A DNA stretch of 64,000 bases from Pedobacter gandavensis (GCF_014172405.1 NZ_WNXC01000001.1:1302001-1366000); one strand, 5' to 3'; positions 17,794-26,759 are shown, counted from the first letter of the stretch. Notes: a model not told the origin generated them from the letters alone. Numbers and translations: made by a program.

Positions 17794-19461
17794 TTGAAAA
17801 GATTTTCGCTAATAATTTTGCTTATTTGTTTGGCCACTTTTGCCCATGCGCAAGACTATGCCCTCTTGGGGGATTCCTGTTTCCAAGTAAAGAATTATCA
17901 GGCTGCCGCAGAAAACTATGAGCTTTTTTTGGAAAAGGTGGAAAGTCGCTCCAATATTATTGCTTACCGGGCAGCAAAATCCTGGAGCTTGCTGGGCAAT
18001 AAAGAAAAGGCATTGGTTGCAGTAAAAAAATATGTAGCTAATAATTACATCAACCGCTATCATATCTTTGGTGATCAGCTGACCAAAGAGCCCATATTCG
18101 ACCTGCTCAAAGATGATGCCCGCTGGAAGGAGATTATTGCCGGGGTGTTTGAAAAAGAAGCTTTATATAGACAAGCAGAGCAAAAAAAGGTTGATTCCCT
18201 TGTTGCTTATCAAGCTGCACTGGAAAAACAGGGCATCCTCCATCAGTTAAATTTTAGTGGAAATGTGGCTTCCGTTTATCATCAGCTCAAAACTTATAGC
18301 GCTTACCCAAAAATCAACAGACAATTACTTTCCATGCAGTTTAAGTTTAATGACACCCTCCATAACTCATTTTCAGTGATCCTGCCAAAGGATTATGACC
18401 CAAAAAGAAAATATCCCTTATTGTTTTTTCTTCATGGGGCTGTAAAAGGAAATACCCGTTATACTGACTATAGTGATACCAGAGACACTACAGGATGGAA
18501 CCGGTTCTATACCAAATATGCGGCGATAAACAAAGTAATTATGGTTTATCCCTCGGGAAATAGAGATTACAACTGGATGTTCCCTGATAAAGGCTTCTAC
18601 ATGATTCCTGGCATCTTGACACAGATAAAAAATCTGATCAATGTTGATGACGACAAGGTGTTTATATCAGGGCATTCGAACGGCGCTACAGGATCGTTTT
18701 CTTATGCGATGAAACAACCCAGTCCATTTACGGGATTTTATGGTTTTAATACCCGACCGGAAGTACTCACTGGTGGAACTTACATTCGTAATCTATTAAA
18801 CAGGTCGTTCTTTAACGTTTCCACAGATCAGGATTATTATTACCCACCAGCGGCACATGATTCGCTCAACAAGGTGATGAAAGAATTACATGCAGATTAC
18901 CAGGATCATCGTTACAATGGCTTTCCACATTGGTTTCCTGCTTTTAATGCCTCAGAACCAGCTTACCAGCTGCTATTTGCCGACCTGATTAAAAGAAAGC
19001 GAAATGCTTTTCAACCCAATATCCAATGGGAAACTGATGACACAAAGTATGGCCGTTGTGATTGGATCAACATCACCAGCCTGGATACTTTAGCTAGCCT
19101 TGCCCCTTGGCAGAAAGCAGTCAATTTTAAGATTACCAAATGGGTGAAGTTGGATAAAGACGATGAGGCAATAGTTGTAGACACCGTTAAGAATGGGTTC
19201 AATTACCGGAAACGTTCAGCTGCTGTAAAGGCTCATTATGCGGACAATACCTTTCGGATCAGCACCTCGCGGGTCAAGTCTTTTAAAATCTACATCTCTC
19301 CGGATATGGTAGATATGGGGAAACCAATAACGGTGATTCTTAATGATAAAGTCTATTTTAAGGGAAAGGTAAGCTATGACAAAAACTTCCTGATCAAGGA
19401 GTTTACTGATCATTTGGATAGATCAGCGGTTTGGGTAAATGCGATAGATATTCATCTTTAA
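17794..19461 (+). CDS. Secreted alpha/beta-hydrolase esterase with TPR-like N-terminus
   Basis: The reading frame begins at a TTG (17794) that gives the signal peptide MKRFSLIILLICLATFAHA|QD. Residues 20-120 resemble tetratricopeptide helices (YQAAAENYELFLEKVE, LGNKEKALVAVKKYV). The catalytic part has the LLFFLHGAVKGN oxyanion region and the nucleophile motif FISGHSNGATG with S295, typical of PHB-depolymerase or feruloyl-esterase-like hydrolases. The C-terminal ~150 residues carry a beta-rich extension. The substrate is unknown. It is divergent from the two-component system. Confidence 0.88.
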   Translation: MKRFSLIILLICLATFAHAQDYALLGDSCFQVKNYQAAAENYELFLEKVESRSNIIAYRAAKSWSLLGNKEKALVAVKKYVANNYINRYHIFGDQLTKEPIFDLLKDDARWKEIIAGVFEKEALYRQAEQKKVDSLVAYQAALEKQGILHQLNFSGNVASVYHQLKTYSAYPKINRQLLSMQFKFNDTLHNSFSVILPKDYDPKRKYPLLFFLHGAVKGNTRYTDYSDTRDTTGWNRFYTKYAAINKVIMVYPSGNRDYNWMFPDKGFYMIPGILTQIKNLINVDDDKVFISGHSNGATGSFSYAMKQPSPFTGFYGFNTRPEVLTGGTYIRNLLNRSFFNVSTDQDYYYPPAAHDSLNKVMKELHADYQDHRYNGFPHWFPAFNASEPAYQLLFADLIKRKRNAFQPNIQWETDDTKYGRCDWINITSLDTLASLAPWQKAVNFKITKWVKLDKDDEAIVVDTVKNGFNYRKRSAAVKAHYADNTFRISTSRVKSFKIYISPDMVDMGKPITVILNDKVYFKGKVSYDKNFLIKEFTDHLDRSAVWVNAIDIHL

Positions 19462-19569
19462 ACAAAATCAAGTAAAAGCAGGTTAATCATAAAGTTTAAT
19501 ATGTCGAGGATGTTTATAAAAATGACCCTCAGCTGCTTAAATGAAAAACAGTTATAAACATTTTATCTT

Positions 19570-21582
19570 ATGGATCTGAAACAGTGTATTATTACCATCA
19601 ACAATGCTAAGAATCCCAATGCGCTGGTACTTCAAAGTATCACTGGACCTAAAGGTTCAGGGCATGCAAAAGGAGATTTCAGCCCTGAAAACGCCTTATT
19701 TAAAGGCCTGATCATTCCTGCCAACAGCAATCAAATCCTGAGCTTCAGCATCTCCAGTGATTTTGATTCCGGAGCTACCTTAACCTGGTCAACAGGTCAT
19801 GCGGATGATCAGTCGGAAGCTGAAATCACGATGACTTTTGCCAATGTTTTCCTGGGAGAGCATGTGGTGGCATTAACTGTTCAACCAAAAGGTGAAAATG
19901 CCTTATTGGCTTATGGCACTTCTTATTTTTACGCCGCAGCAGGTGGAGAAAAGGTACAAATGGGTCGGGATTATATCAATAAATCTGCAGATGCCACAGA
20001 CACTTCTGTTTATGCAAATTTTACCGTCGCTTATAACAGTTTTGCCATAGAAAAAGCACCGACAAATTTCTTACCGGGGATCACCAATGTGGTGATGCTG
20101 ATGTTAGAAAATCGTTCCTTTGACCATCTTTTAGGAATGCTCTATACGACAAACCCGGAAAACATCTATCCTGCCGGCAGCACTCCTCCTGCGCATTCCA
20201 GCAATGTTGAGCCTATAAATTTTGATGGCTTGTTCAACAATCCTGACTTTAGTAATCGTCCAGCTTCCGGGCCTCCGGTTAACGTTGCTGCGGTATCTGG
20301 TACAATGGACATCCCCAATCCTGATCCTGGTGAAGGATGGCTCAACACCAATCTTCAAGTGTTTAATACAACCGAGACTCCTCCCAATTGTCCAGCCAAT
20401 ATGGGCGGTTTTCTTGCTGATTATCTCCAACAGGAAAAACCTGGACAGCCTATCAATGATCCGGACCAGATCATGAAGTATTATACTTCTGCTGATTTAC
20501 CTGTGATTAGTTCATTGGCTAAGCACTATGCGGTAAGCGATGCCTGGCATGCTTCCATCCCATCTCAAACCTATCCTAACCGCGCCTTTTCTCTCACTGG
20601 CACCTCAAACGGATACGTGGACAATTCAAAAAACGGTAAGCCGATTACTCCATTCAACTTCTTGACCAATGTCGTTTCCTTTGGTTCCAACACCATTTTC
20701 AACGTACTTTCCAACTGCGGACTGGATAAGAGTTGGGCAATCTATTATCAGGATAGCTTACTGGGTTGTTCCCTAACCGAGCACCTCTTTAAGCAGCTCC
20801 ATCAGTACAAAGGAACTGACCATATCAGACCTTTCTGTTCTAAGGACGCTACAGTCAGCACCTTCCTAACCGATCTGGCTCAGGATACCCTACCTGCATT
20901 CTCCTATCTGGAGCCCGCATGGTATATCCCCATCATTGGAAATGGCAACGATTATCATCCGCCCGCAAATCTTTGTCCAGGTGAACAAAATCTTGCCAAG
21001 ATCTATGAAGCCCTGCTAAATTATAGGAAATGGGAATCTACTTTATTGATCATCACTTTCGATGAGCACGGTGGAACATTTGACCATGTGCCCCCGGGAG
21101 CTACAATTGCAGCCGATGAGCAGACCGACTGGTCAGGGTTTCAATTTGACCGATTGGGGATTAGAATTCCAACGCTATTAATTTCCCCTTTGATTAAAAG
21201 TAACACGGTTTTCCGTTCTCCAACTCCTGTCGCTTTCGACCATACTTCAATTATCAGAACCTTATTGGCTTGGCAGAATATTGACGTAAGTACTGGTGTA
21301 ATGGGTGCCCGTACCGCGCAGGCACCAGACTTCTCAGGCGTACTTTCTGAGGAGGTTGTCAATATCGAACCTGTTGATTTGAATCCAGTAGTATGCGCTT
21401 TAGATAAATCGCAACCCCAGCTGCTCAATGACCTCCAACACATGATACTCCCTATACTCGCCCAGGTTATTTCAGGAGCTGAACACGGATCCGATGTGCA
21501 CAAACAAACCTATGGAGAACTTAGTACGCTAAAAACCATAGGGGAATTAAACGATTATGTAAAACAGAAACTGGGAAAATAA
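19570..21582 (+). CDS. Phospholipase C / acid phosphatase-type phosphoesterase
   Basis: A 670-residue member of the phosphoesterase (PF04185-like) family. Residues about 1-150 form a separate beta-rich N-terminal domain (ITINNAKNPNALVLQSITGP) akin to an adhesion or pore-type module. The catalytic domain opens at NVVMLMLENRSFDHLLGML with the metal-binding Glu/Asn. Later motifs are YPNRAFSLTGTSNG, TFDEHGGTFDHV and AFDHTSIIRTLL, all expected for phosphatidylcholine-type phospholipase C. No signal peptide is seen, which is unusual because family members are normally exported. Confidence 0.9.
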   Translation: MDLKQCIITINNAKNPNALVLQSITGPKGSGHAKGDFSPENALFKGLIIPANSNQILSFSISSDFDSGATLTWSTGHADDQSEAEITMTFANVFLGEHVVALTVQPKGENALLAYGTSYFYAAAGGEKVQMGRDYINKSADATDTSVYANFTVAYNSFAIEKAPTNFLPGITNVVMLMLENRSFDHLLGMLYTTNPENIYPAGSTPPAHSSNVEPINFDGLFNNPDFSNRPASGPPVNVAAVSGTMDIPNPDPGEGWLNTNLQVFNTTETPPNCPANMGGFLADYLQQEKPGQPINDPDQIMKYYTSADLPVISSLAKHYAVSDAWHASIPSQTYPNRAFSLTGTSNGYVDNSKNGKPITPFNFLTNVVSFGSNTIFNVLSNCGLDKSWAIYYQDSLLGCSLTEHLFKQLHQYKGTDHIRPFCSKDATVSTFLTDLAQDTLPAFSYLEPAWYIPIIGNGNDYHPPANLCPGEQNLAKIYEALLNYRKWESTLLIITFDEHGGTFDHVPPGATIAADEQTDWSGFQFDRLGIRIPTLLISPLIKSNTVFRSPTPVAFDHTSIIRTLLAWQNIDVSTGVMGARTAQAPDFSGVLSEEVVNIEPVDLNPVVCALDKSQPQLLNDLQHMILPILAQVISGAEHGSDVHKQTYGELSTLKTIGELNDYVKQKLGK

Positions 21583-21664
21583 TTGTTATTTTTAAATTAC
21601 ACAACTGTATATAAGTAACTTAAAAAAGATCTTAAATTTTAGAACACCAAATTCGCAGCCCTTT

Positions 21665-22159
21665 ATGAAAAATTTTGATTGGACTTCATTTACAAAAACT
21701 ATAGCTGTTAAGGCTCCCTTAGCAGACATTTATAATGCCTGGACCCAAGTTGAGGAATTAGAAAAGTGGTTTCTTAAAAAAGTAATTTTCAAGGATGAAT
21801 CAGGTGCTTTGATTGGCCCGAAACTCAATGTTACGGCAGGCAGTTCTTATCACTGGCTTTGGTTTTTGTATGAAGATGCGATGTCTGGATTGATCAAAGC
21901 AGCAAATGGCAAAGATTTTTTACAATTCAGCTTTGAAGGAGCGTGCCTGGTAGATGTAAAATTAACAGAAAAAGCAGGTTGCACCATTGTGGAGTTAAGA
22001 CAACATCAAATCCCAACAGATGATCAATCCAAACAGCACATCAGACTAGGTTGCGCCAGTGGTTGGGCTTTCTATTTAGTAAACCTAAAATCTGTTTATG
22101 AAGGCGGACTGGACCTTAGAAATAAGGACGAGAATTTACCTCCGATGATCAATAATTAG
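21665..22159 (+). CDS. SRPBCC (AHSA1-like) domain protein
   Basis: A 164-residue protein of the START/Bet v 1-like superfamily. DWTSFTKTIAVKAPLADIYNAWT matches the N-terminal strand-helix, and SGWAFYLVNLKSVYEGGLDL matches the long C-terminal helix. Such proteins bind hydrophobic ligands or stimulate Hsp90-type ATPases. It stands alone in a plus-strand position after the phosphoesterase. No catalytic residue can be assigned. Confidence 0.85.
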   Translation: MKNFDWTSFTKTIAVKAPLADIYNAWTQVEELEKWFLKKVIFKDESGALIGPKLNVTAGSSYHWLWFLYEDAMSGLIKAANGKDFLQFSFEGACLVDVKLTEKAGCTIVELRQHQIPTDDQSKQHIRLGCASGWAFYLVNLKSVYEGGLDLRNKDENLPPMINN

Positions 22160-22167
22160 GTTTAGCC

Positions 22168-22518
22168 TTAGGCTTTAATTTCTTCCTGTTTTTTCTTTGG
22201 TAAGCTGTTAAATATCAAATCATAAGAGTCGGTTATCAGCTCTTGCAATTGCCTCATTGTTAAACGACCGTCCATATAAACTGTATTCCAATGTTTCTTA
22301 TTCATGTGATAACCAGGGATGATTTCTTCATATTGCTCCCGCCATTCAATCGCACGTTCCGGATCACATTTGGCATTAAAGCGATTGCCAGCATCCAGGC
22401 TACAAAGTAAAAAAATTTTCTCTCCGACTTTAAAAACCAGGGTATCTTCCCCAAAAGGAAAACCTTCTGTTACGCCCTGCTTTTGCAGACAATAATCCCG
22501 TAATTCTTCTATGTTCAT
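22168..22518 (-). CDS. MmcQ/YjbR family DNA-binding protein
   Basis: The 116 residues match the YjbR/MmcQ (CyaY-like fold) family: MNIEELRDYCLQKQGVTEGF, GEDTLVFKVGEKIFLLCSLD, and GYHMNKKHWNTVYMDGRL near the end. Length is typical (115-120). The cellular role is uncharacterised, although a DNA-binding function is often listed. It converges with the SRPBCC gene at a 9-base gap. Confidence 0.92.
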   Translation of the reverse strand: MNIEELRDYCLQKQGVTEGFPFGEDTLVFKVGEKIFLLCSLDAGNRFNAKCDPERAIEWREQYEEIIPGYHMNKKHWNTVYMDGRLTMRQLQELITDSYDLIFNSLPKKKQEEIKA

Positions 22519-22548
22519 AACGTAAATATAAATAAACTACCTTTAGCC

Positions 22549-22986
22549 ATGATGAATAAAGCGCGCTATAAAAAATATTTACCCTTTTTATGTCTTTGCA
22601 TTTTAGCGTTTGTGCCTCAAGAAATGATGGCACAAACGTTCCGATATCCGCAGATATTTGATTTTTGGAGTGATTCGAGCAGTCTTCATCCGCAAATGTT
22701 AAAGAAAAAAGGATTTTCAGAAGTATATAGCGGTCCTAAAAAACAAGGTGGCTTTCTCTCCTTGTACCACAACAAGCAAGCGCAGGAATACCTGTTCATC
22801 AATTATACAGATTCGGGAAAGACCACTACGATCACCTATTACCTGCCTACAAAGGCTAAATATCTAAACCTTCAGGTAGAAAAGAAAAATTTAAAAGCAG
22901 GTGAAGAGATAAAACCTTTTGGAACTACCACTTACAATGATGGAAAGAAATATTATCAAATTGGTTTTATGCGCTCAATCCATTAA
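22549..22986 (+). CDS. Secreted protein of unknown function
   Basis: The 145-residue product has an N-terminal signal peptide (KKYLPFLCLCILAFVPQEMMAQ), then a small beta-rich domain with many Lys and Tyr (FLSLYHNKQAQEYLFINYTD, TTYNDGKKYYQIGFM). I do not recognise a family. It ends inside the convergent DUF2461 gene (20-base overlap). Confidence 0.7.
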   Translation: MMNKARYKKYLPFLCLCILAFVPQEMMAQTFRYPQIFDFWSDSSSLHPQMLKKKGFSEVYSGPKKQGGFLSLYHNKQAQEYLFINYTDSGKTTTITYYLPTKAKYLNLQVEKKNLKAGEEIKPFGTTTYNDGKKYYQIGFMRSIH

Positions 22987-23656
22987 TATCTGTGGTCAAT
23001 ACTTCTGTCATATAATCCAGAAAGGGACGCATATTTTTAAAGGTCTGACCAACTTGTTTTATAAAATCCGCACTTAAAACTTCTTCATCAGAGAACTTAC
23101 GGAGTAGCAAATACTGCTTATAACGTAAAAGGTCTATGGCCTCATCATTAGCATCGAAACCTTTGGGTGTCGTTTTTAACTGCTCCCCTTTTAAGCTTCC
23201 AAAACTTGAAATAAATGATTCCGTGCTTAATATCTTCCTCAATGGGCTTGGATCAAAAGCCAGGTCTTCCCTGATTAATTTCAGATCACTGGCATTTGGG
23301 CCCCAAAAGCCGCCGCCGATAAAGCTGTTTCCAGGTTCAATGTGGAAATAATAACCACCCCTACGGTTTTTCCCAGCGCGTTTAAAGCTACCACTCCAAT
23401 GCGTTTTATACGGAGTTTTGTCTTTAGAAAAACGGGTATCCCTGTAAATTCGGTACACGCTTTTAGCTCCTGAAGCGGTTTCAATCACATCATGGGTATT
23501 TAAATCTTGTAATAAAGCTTCAGCAAAGCCTACTACCATATCCTGTTCCTGTAGGAACTCCGCCTTATTGGCATTAAACCAATCCCGATCATTATGGTCC
23601 TTTAGTTTATTTAAAAAAGCAAGGTTTGATGGTCGTATTTGGGTTGTCATTTTCAT
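22967..23656 (-). CDS. DUF2461 family protein (TIGR02453-like)
   Basis: This 229-residue protein has the family landmarks NLAFLNKLKDHNDRDWFNAN, YRIYRDTRFSKDKTPYKTHW and GGYYFHIEPGNSFIGGGFW. The real start may be the third codon's ATG (23650). It is a conserved bacterial protein of unknown biochemical role, with a fold seen in some nucleic-acid-linked enzymes. It overlaps the end of the convergent secreted protein by 20 bases. Confidence 0.92.
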   Translation of the reverse strand: MKMTTQIRPSNLAFLNKLKDHNDRDWFNANKAEFLQEQDMVVGFAEALLQDLNTHDVIETASGAKSVYRIYRDTRFSKDKTPYKTHWSGSFKRAGKNRRGGYYFHIEPGNSFIGGGFWGPNASDLKLIREDLAFDPSPLRKILSTESFISSFGSLKGEQLKTTPKGFDANDEAIDLLRYKQYLLLRKFSDEEVLSADFIKQVGQTFKNMRPFLDYMTEVLTTDINGLSA

Positions 23657-23720
23657 ACTTGTGTAAATTCAGCATTTAGGTAACCATTATTATCAGGTAA
23701 AGTTCACAAAATATTTAAGT

Positions 23721-24491
23721 TTGGGGATGTTGAATTCAGAAAACTTTAGCTCCGCTTATCTTCAGCGAATCAAATTTCATCAAAGCATCGAATGCAACAG
23801 GGAGACGCTTTTTGCAATGCAAGAAGCACATTTATTAAATGTGCCTTTTGAAAACCTGGATATCCATTATGGGATAGTGATCAGACTTGAGCTGGATGCT
23901 ATTTTTAAAAAGATTGTTTTAAAGCAAAGAGGAGGTTTTTGTTATGAATTGAACGGATTGTTTTACCAGTTACTTAAAGAGTTGGGATTTGAGGTAAAGA
24001 TGATCTCTGGAAGGGTGCATACAAAAGATGGGAATTATGGCCCGGAATATGACCACATGGCTATCATTGCCACCATAGATCACCGACAATACCTGGTAGA
24101 TGTTGGTTTTGGAAAGTTCTCTTTTCAACCCCTGGAAATCAAAAAAGGCCTTGTACTTCATGATCCCTATGGGCAGTTTCAATTTGAGGAGGAACAAGAC
24201 GGTTACCTCAGTGTAAATACGGTTAAGGATGGCATACTATACCCACAATACCTATTTCAAATGAGCCCTAGGGCTTTCTCTGAATTTGAAGGAATGTGCA
24301 ATTACCATCAAAGCAGCAAGGATTCTCATTTTACCATTAAAAAGATGATCTCAATTTTAACAAATGAGGGCAGAATTACCCTCAATGATCAACAGGTAAA
24401 AATCAGCAGAAAAGAAAACGAAGAAATCTTAATCTTTGACCCTCAAGAGTTTGAATTGAAGCTCCAGCAATATTTCCAGATTAAAATTTAA
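23721..24491 (+). CDS. Arylamine N-acetyltransferase
   Basis: A NAT-family enzyme that moves acetyl from acetyl-CoA to arylamines or other amines. The Cys-His-Asp triad is visible: C74 in RGGFCYELNGLF, H112 in YDHMAIIA, and D127 in YLVDVGFGKFS (numbered from the TTG at 23721; the ATG two codons later at 23727 is the likelier start). Length (254-256) is slightly shorter than typical (270-280). It stands as a single gene; the substrate is unknown. Confidence 0.93.
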   Translation: MGMLNSENFSSAYLQRIKFHQSIECNRETLFAMQEAHLLNVPFENLDIHYGIVIRLELDAIFKKIVLKQRGGFCYELNGLFYQLLKELGFEVKMISGRVHTKDGNYGPEYDHMAIIATIDHRQYLVDVGFGKFSFQPLEIKKGLVLHDPYGQFQFEEEQDGYLSVNTVKDGILYPQYLFQMSPRAFSEFEGMCNYHQSSKDSHFTIKKMISILTNEGRITLNDQQVKISRKENEEILIFDPQEFELKLQQYFQIKI

Positions 24492-24549
24492 GCCTGCATG
24501 GGGCATGCGCTCCTTAATGATCATTCAATTGAGGATAAGCGCTCCGCTC

Positions 24550-25377
24550 TTATTGATAAACTTTAACCCAATCCACTATCATTTGTACGGGTAACTGATC
24601 TTTGTTGACTTTACCAACCCAGCTACCTCCCAATTGCTGATCAATCATGACATAAAATGGTTGATCGTATGGCCATTGACTCGGGTCTACCCCTTTGATG
24701 CGTGGATACCGAAAAGTTTCAAGACCATCCAGTGTAAATACCAGGCGATCAGGATACCATTCTAGTCCGAAAGTATGGTAATTATTGATGTTTATTTTTG
24801 CCGTACCACCATGTGGAGGATTATCTTTTTGTTTCAGATTGAGGGTATAATAAGAATGCGTGGTTTGATAAATGATGGAATCCCTGTTAAGATGTTCCAT
24901 AATATCTATCTCTCCGTTGTTAGGATACTTACCATACTTGTTTTGCTCTGCCAGCATCCACATGGCCGGCCATGCGCCTTCAGCACACTCCAACTTGGCA
25001 TGGATTTCAATTTTACCATACTGATAGGCAAACTTTCCTTTAGTATATAAGCCACCGGTAAGGTAAGGCCTGGAATCGGCTGAAGTGTCTGGATTCTTAA
25101 TGCCCTTTAAATACAACTTACCATCAGACTGTGCATAACATGCCGGGTTGCTGCTCATGTGTTTATTCCAGTCTGCAGTTCCTTTTGGAATTTTACTCCA
25201 TTTTGTACTATCAATCAACTTGCCATTGAAATCATCCTGCCAGATCAATTTCCAGTTCTGATTCCCGCGCTTCTCTTTCTGCAAGTAGATATAATGGTCT
25301 GTCTTTCGGTAAGGCAATACGCTGCATGAAGCGAACAAAATTGCCGAACAAAAGATCATTAGTAGGTGTTTATTCAT
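24550..25377 (-). CDS. Glycoside hydrolase family 16 lipoprotein (beta-glucanase-like)
   Basis: A 275-residue secreted lipoprotein; the lipobox is ILFASCSV with lipidated C18. The catalytic motif NGEIDIMEHL gives E156-x-D158-x-x-E161, the double-displacement nucleophile and acid/base of GH16. W-rich strands KLIWQDDFNG and GAWPAMWML fit the laminarinase/licheninase subgroup. It should cleave beta-1,3 or beta-1,3/1,4 glucan or a related polysaccharide at the cell surface. No SusCD pair lies beside it. Confidence 0.93.
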   Translation of the reverse strand: MNKHLLMIFCSAILFASCSVLPYRKTDHYIYLQKEKRGNQNWKLIWQDDFNGKLIDSTKWSKIPKGTADWNKHMSSNPACYAQSDGKLYLKGIKNPDTSADSRPYLTGGLYTKGKFAYQYGKIEIHAKLECAEGAWPAMWMLAEQNKYGKYPNNGEIDIMEHLNRDSIIYQTTHSYYTLNLKQKDNPPHGGTAKININNYHTFGLEWYPDRLVFTLDGLETFRYPRIKGVDPSQWPYDQPFYVMIDQQLGGSWVGKVNKDQLPVQMIVDWVKVYQ

Positions 25378-25521
25378 AGTTAGCGGTCATTTTATATGGA
25401 TAGTAACAAATTTCTGTCCTGATTCCCCCCACATATCGGCCTAAATACGATCATTATTAATCGACAGATTACATTAAATTAGTGTGATGCAATAAATATC
25501 AAATTTTAAAACAAATAAATC

Positions 25522-25977
25522 ATGAGTAATCACAATTTTACTACGAGTATTTTGGTTGAACAAACGCCACAGGAAGCATTCGATGCCGTTAAGAATGTAC
25601 GCGGATGGTGGTCTGAAGAAATTGAAGGTGGTACGGAAAGGTTAAACGATGAGTTTACCTATCATTTTCAGGATGTACATCGTTGTAAAATGAGGTTGAC
25701 CGAGGTCATACCTGAGGAAAGAATTGTTTGGGATGTCCTTGAAAACTATTTTAATTTCACTAAAGACCAGAAGGAATGGGTTGGCGATAAAATTAGTTTT
25801 GAAATTGCTGTAAAAGACAACAAAACGGAAATCAAATTTACGCATTGGGGTTTAATTCCAGATTATGAATGCTATGACATCTGTTTTGATTCTTGGAGCA
25901 AGTACATTAAAAATAGTTTATACAACCTAATTACGACAGGAAAAGGGCAGCCGAATCCTAAAGAAACCATCAATTAA
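25522..25977 (+). CDS. SRPBCC (AHSA1-like) domain protein
   Basis: The 151-residue product contains TTSILVEQTPQEAFDAVKNV and the C-terminal helix YDICFDSWSKYIKNSLYNL, the pattern of activator-of-Hsp90-ATPase/START-type ligand-binding proteins. It is unrelated in detail to the one at 21.7 kb. Its last codons overlap the end of the convergent XRE regulator by 8 bases. The function is unknown; it marks the left border of the AT-rich peptide cluster. Confidence 0.87.
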   Translation: MSNHNFTTSILVEQTPQEAFDAVKNVRGWWSEEIEGGTERLNDEFTYHFQDVHRCKMRLTEVIPEERIVWDVLENYFNFTKDQKEWVGDKISFEIAVKDNKTEIKFTHWGLIPDYECYDICFDSWSKYIKNSLYNLITTGKGQPNPKETIN

Positions 25978-26371
25978 TATTATTAATGGTTAGCTTCTCT
26001 TTAAGGGATTTAATCTTCTTATCCTTTTTTTCGATTTTATCTTCAAGCTCTTTAAGACGCTTTACCAGCAATTCCATATAAAGCTCTTTTTCGGCTAAAA
26101 TCCTTTCAAATAGAATAACATTACTTGGATGATCAGCAGCATAACTATGCTGTTGATTTTTTTTATTATGTTCAATATTCAGCTCTAATAACAATTCACC
26201 AGGTTTTACATTTAAAAAAGCAGCTATTCGTAACAATTGATCCACATTAACTGTTTCCTGGCACTCTAACCTGGAATAAGCTGATTGGGAAATCTTCAGA
26301 TATTCTGCAACAGCTTCCTGAGCAATTCCTTTCTCAAGACGTATCTTCCTTATTTGATCTACAACATTCAT
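25970..26371 (-). CDS. XRE family HTH regulator with coiled-coil tail
   Basis: This 133-residue protein has a Cro/C1-type helix-turn-helix at about 4-64 (EKGIAQEAVAEYLKISQSAY, LLRIAAFLNVKPGELL). A linker follows, then a Lys/Glu-rich coiled-coil of about 40 residues (LVKRLKELEDKIEKKDKKIK). It is transcribed away from the double-glycine peptide gene across a 171-base spacer that carries three GAATAA repeats spaced 12 bp. It is the obvious candidate to control both itself and the peptide operon. The coiled-coil suggests dimers or a protein partner. Confidence 0.9.
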   Translation of the reverse strand: MNVVDQIRKIRLEKGIAQEAVAEYLKISQSAYSRLECQETVNVDQLLRIAAFLNVKPGELLLELNIEHNKKNQQHSYAADHPSNVILFERILAEKELYMELLVKRLKELEDKIEKKDKKIKSLKEKLTINNIN

Positions 26372-26388
26372 ATCTAATTTAAAACATT

Positions 26389-26419
26389 GAATAACGATGT
26401 GAATAACAACACGAATAAT
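26389..26419. promoter_or_regulatory. Three GAATAA repeats at 12-bp period, candidate XRE operator
   Basis: GAATAAC at 26389-26395, GAATAAC at 26401-26407 and GAATAAT at 26413-26419 repeat with an exact 12-base period, starting 18 bases before the XRE start codon. They sit within the spacer shared with the peptide operon. Binding by the XRE protein is an inference. Confidence 0.5.
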
Positions 26420-26542
26420 ACCCTAAACTTTACAACTAAATTTATTCATTAAAACCTAAATTAACAATTAATAATTAATAATATTTGATAAAGATTTTTT
26501 GAGTTATTAAATATTAAAAACAAACACAAAAAAAACTAAATC

Positions 26543-26686
26543 ATGAAAAAATTAGATTTTAACGAAATGGAAAGCCTTATTGGAGGCTTGGACCTTGATT
26601 GCATCTGGGCAATGTCAGATCACATGAGTTTTTATGAAGCATACATATTATGTGGATTGGCTGATGAGTACGAAATAACCGCTTAA
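26543..26686 (+). CDS. Double-glycine-leader peptide precursor (47 residues), candidate bacteriocin or signalling peptide
   Basis: A short ORF I found by reading the spacer. The leader MKKLDFNEMESLIGG fits the double-glycine consensus: L at -12, E at -8, M at -7, L at -4, GG at -2/-1. The predicted 32-residue core has Cys at precursor positions 20 and 37, seven acidic residues (three Asp, then E, D, E, E) and no Lys or Arg, with a hydrophobic centre (SFYEAYILCGLA). Processing by the C39 domain of the exporter at 30.5-32.7 kb is expected. A thioredoxin in the same operon could form or reshuffle the disulfide. It opens the operon, is followed by a hairpin, and has no lanthionine enzymes nearby. 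The role (bacteriocin, pheromone or other) is inferred. Confidence 0.8.
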   Translation: MKKLDFNEMESLIGGLDLDCIWAMSDHMSFYEAYILCGLADEYEITA

Positions 26687-26718
26687 CAACACAAAGATTA
26701 ACTAACTTAAAATCAGAC

Positions 26719-26759
26719 AACAGAAAGGTGTCATAAAGAATATTTGACACTTTTCTGTT
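26719..26759 (+). terminator. Hairpin between peptide gene and ABC genes (leaky terminator/attenuator)
   Basis: AACAGAAAGGTGTCA (26719-26733) and TGACACTTTTCTGTT (26745-26759) form a 15-bp stem with one G-T pair and an 11-base loop, then an A/T-rich tail. A leaky terminator after a structural peptide gene is a usual way to make more peptide than transporter mRNA. Confidence 0.65.

Noticed and set aside
23716..23723. TAAGTTTG as a promoter box for the arylamine N-acetyltransferase gene
   Set aside because: It overlaps the TTG codon and lies 4 bases before the preferred ATG, so transcription would start at or inside the gene.
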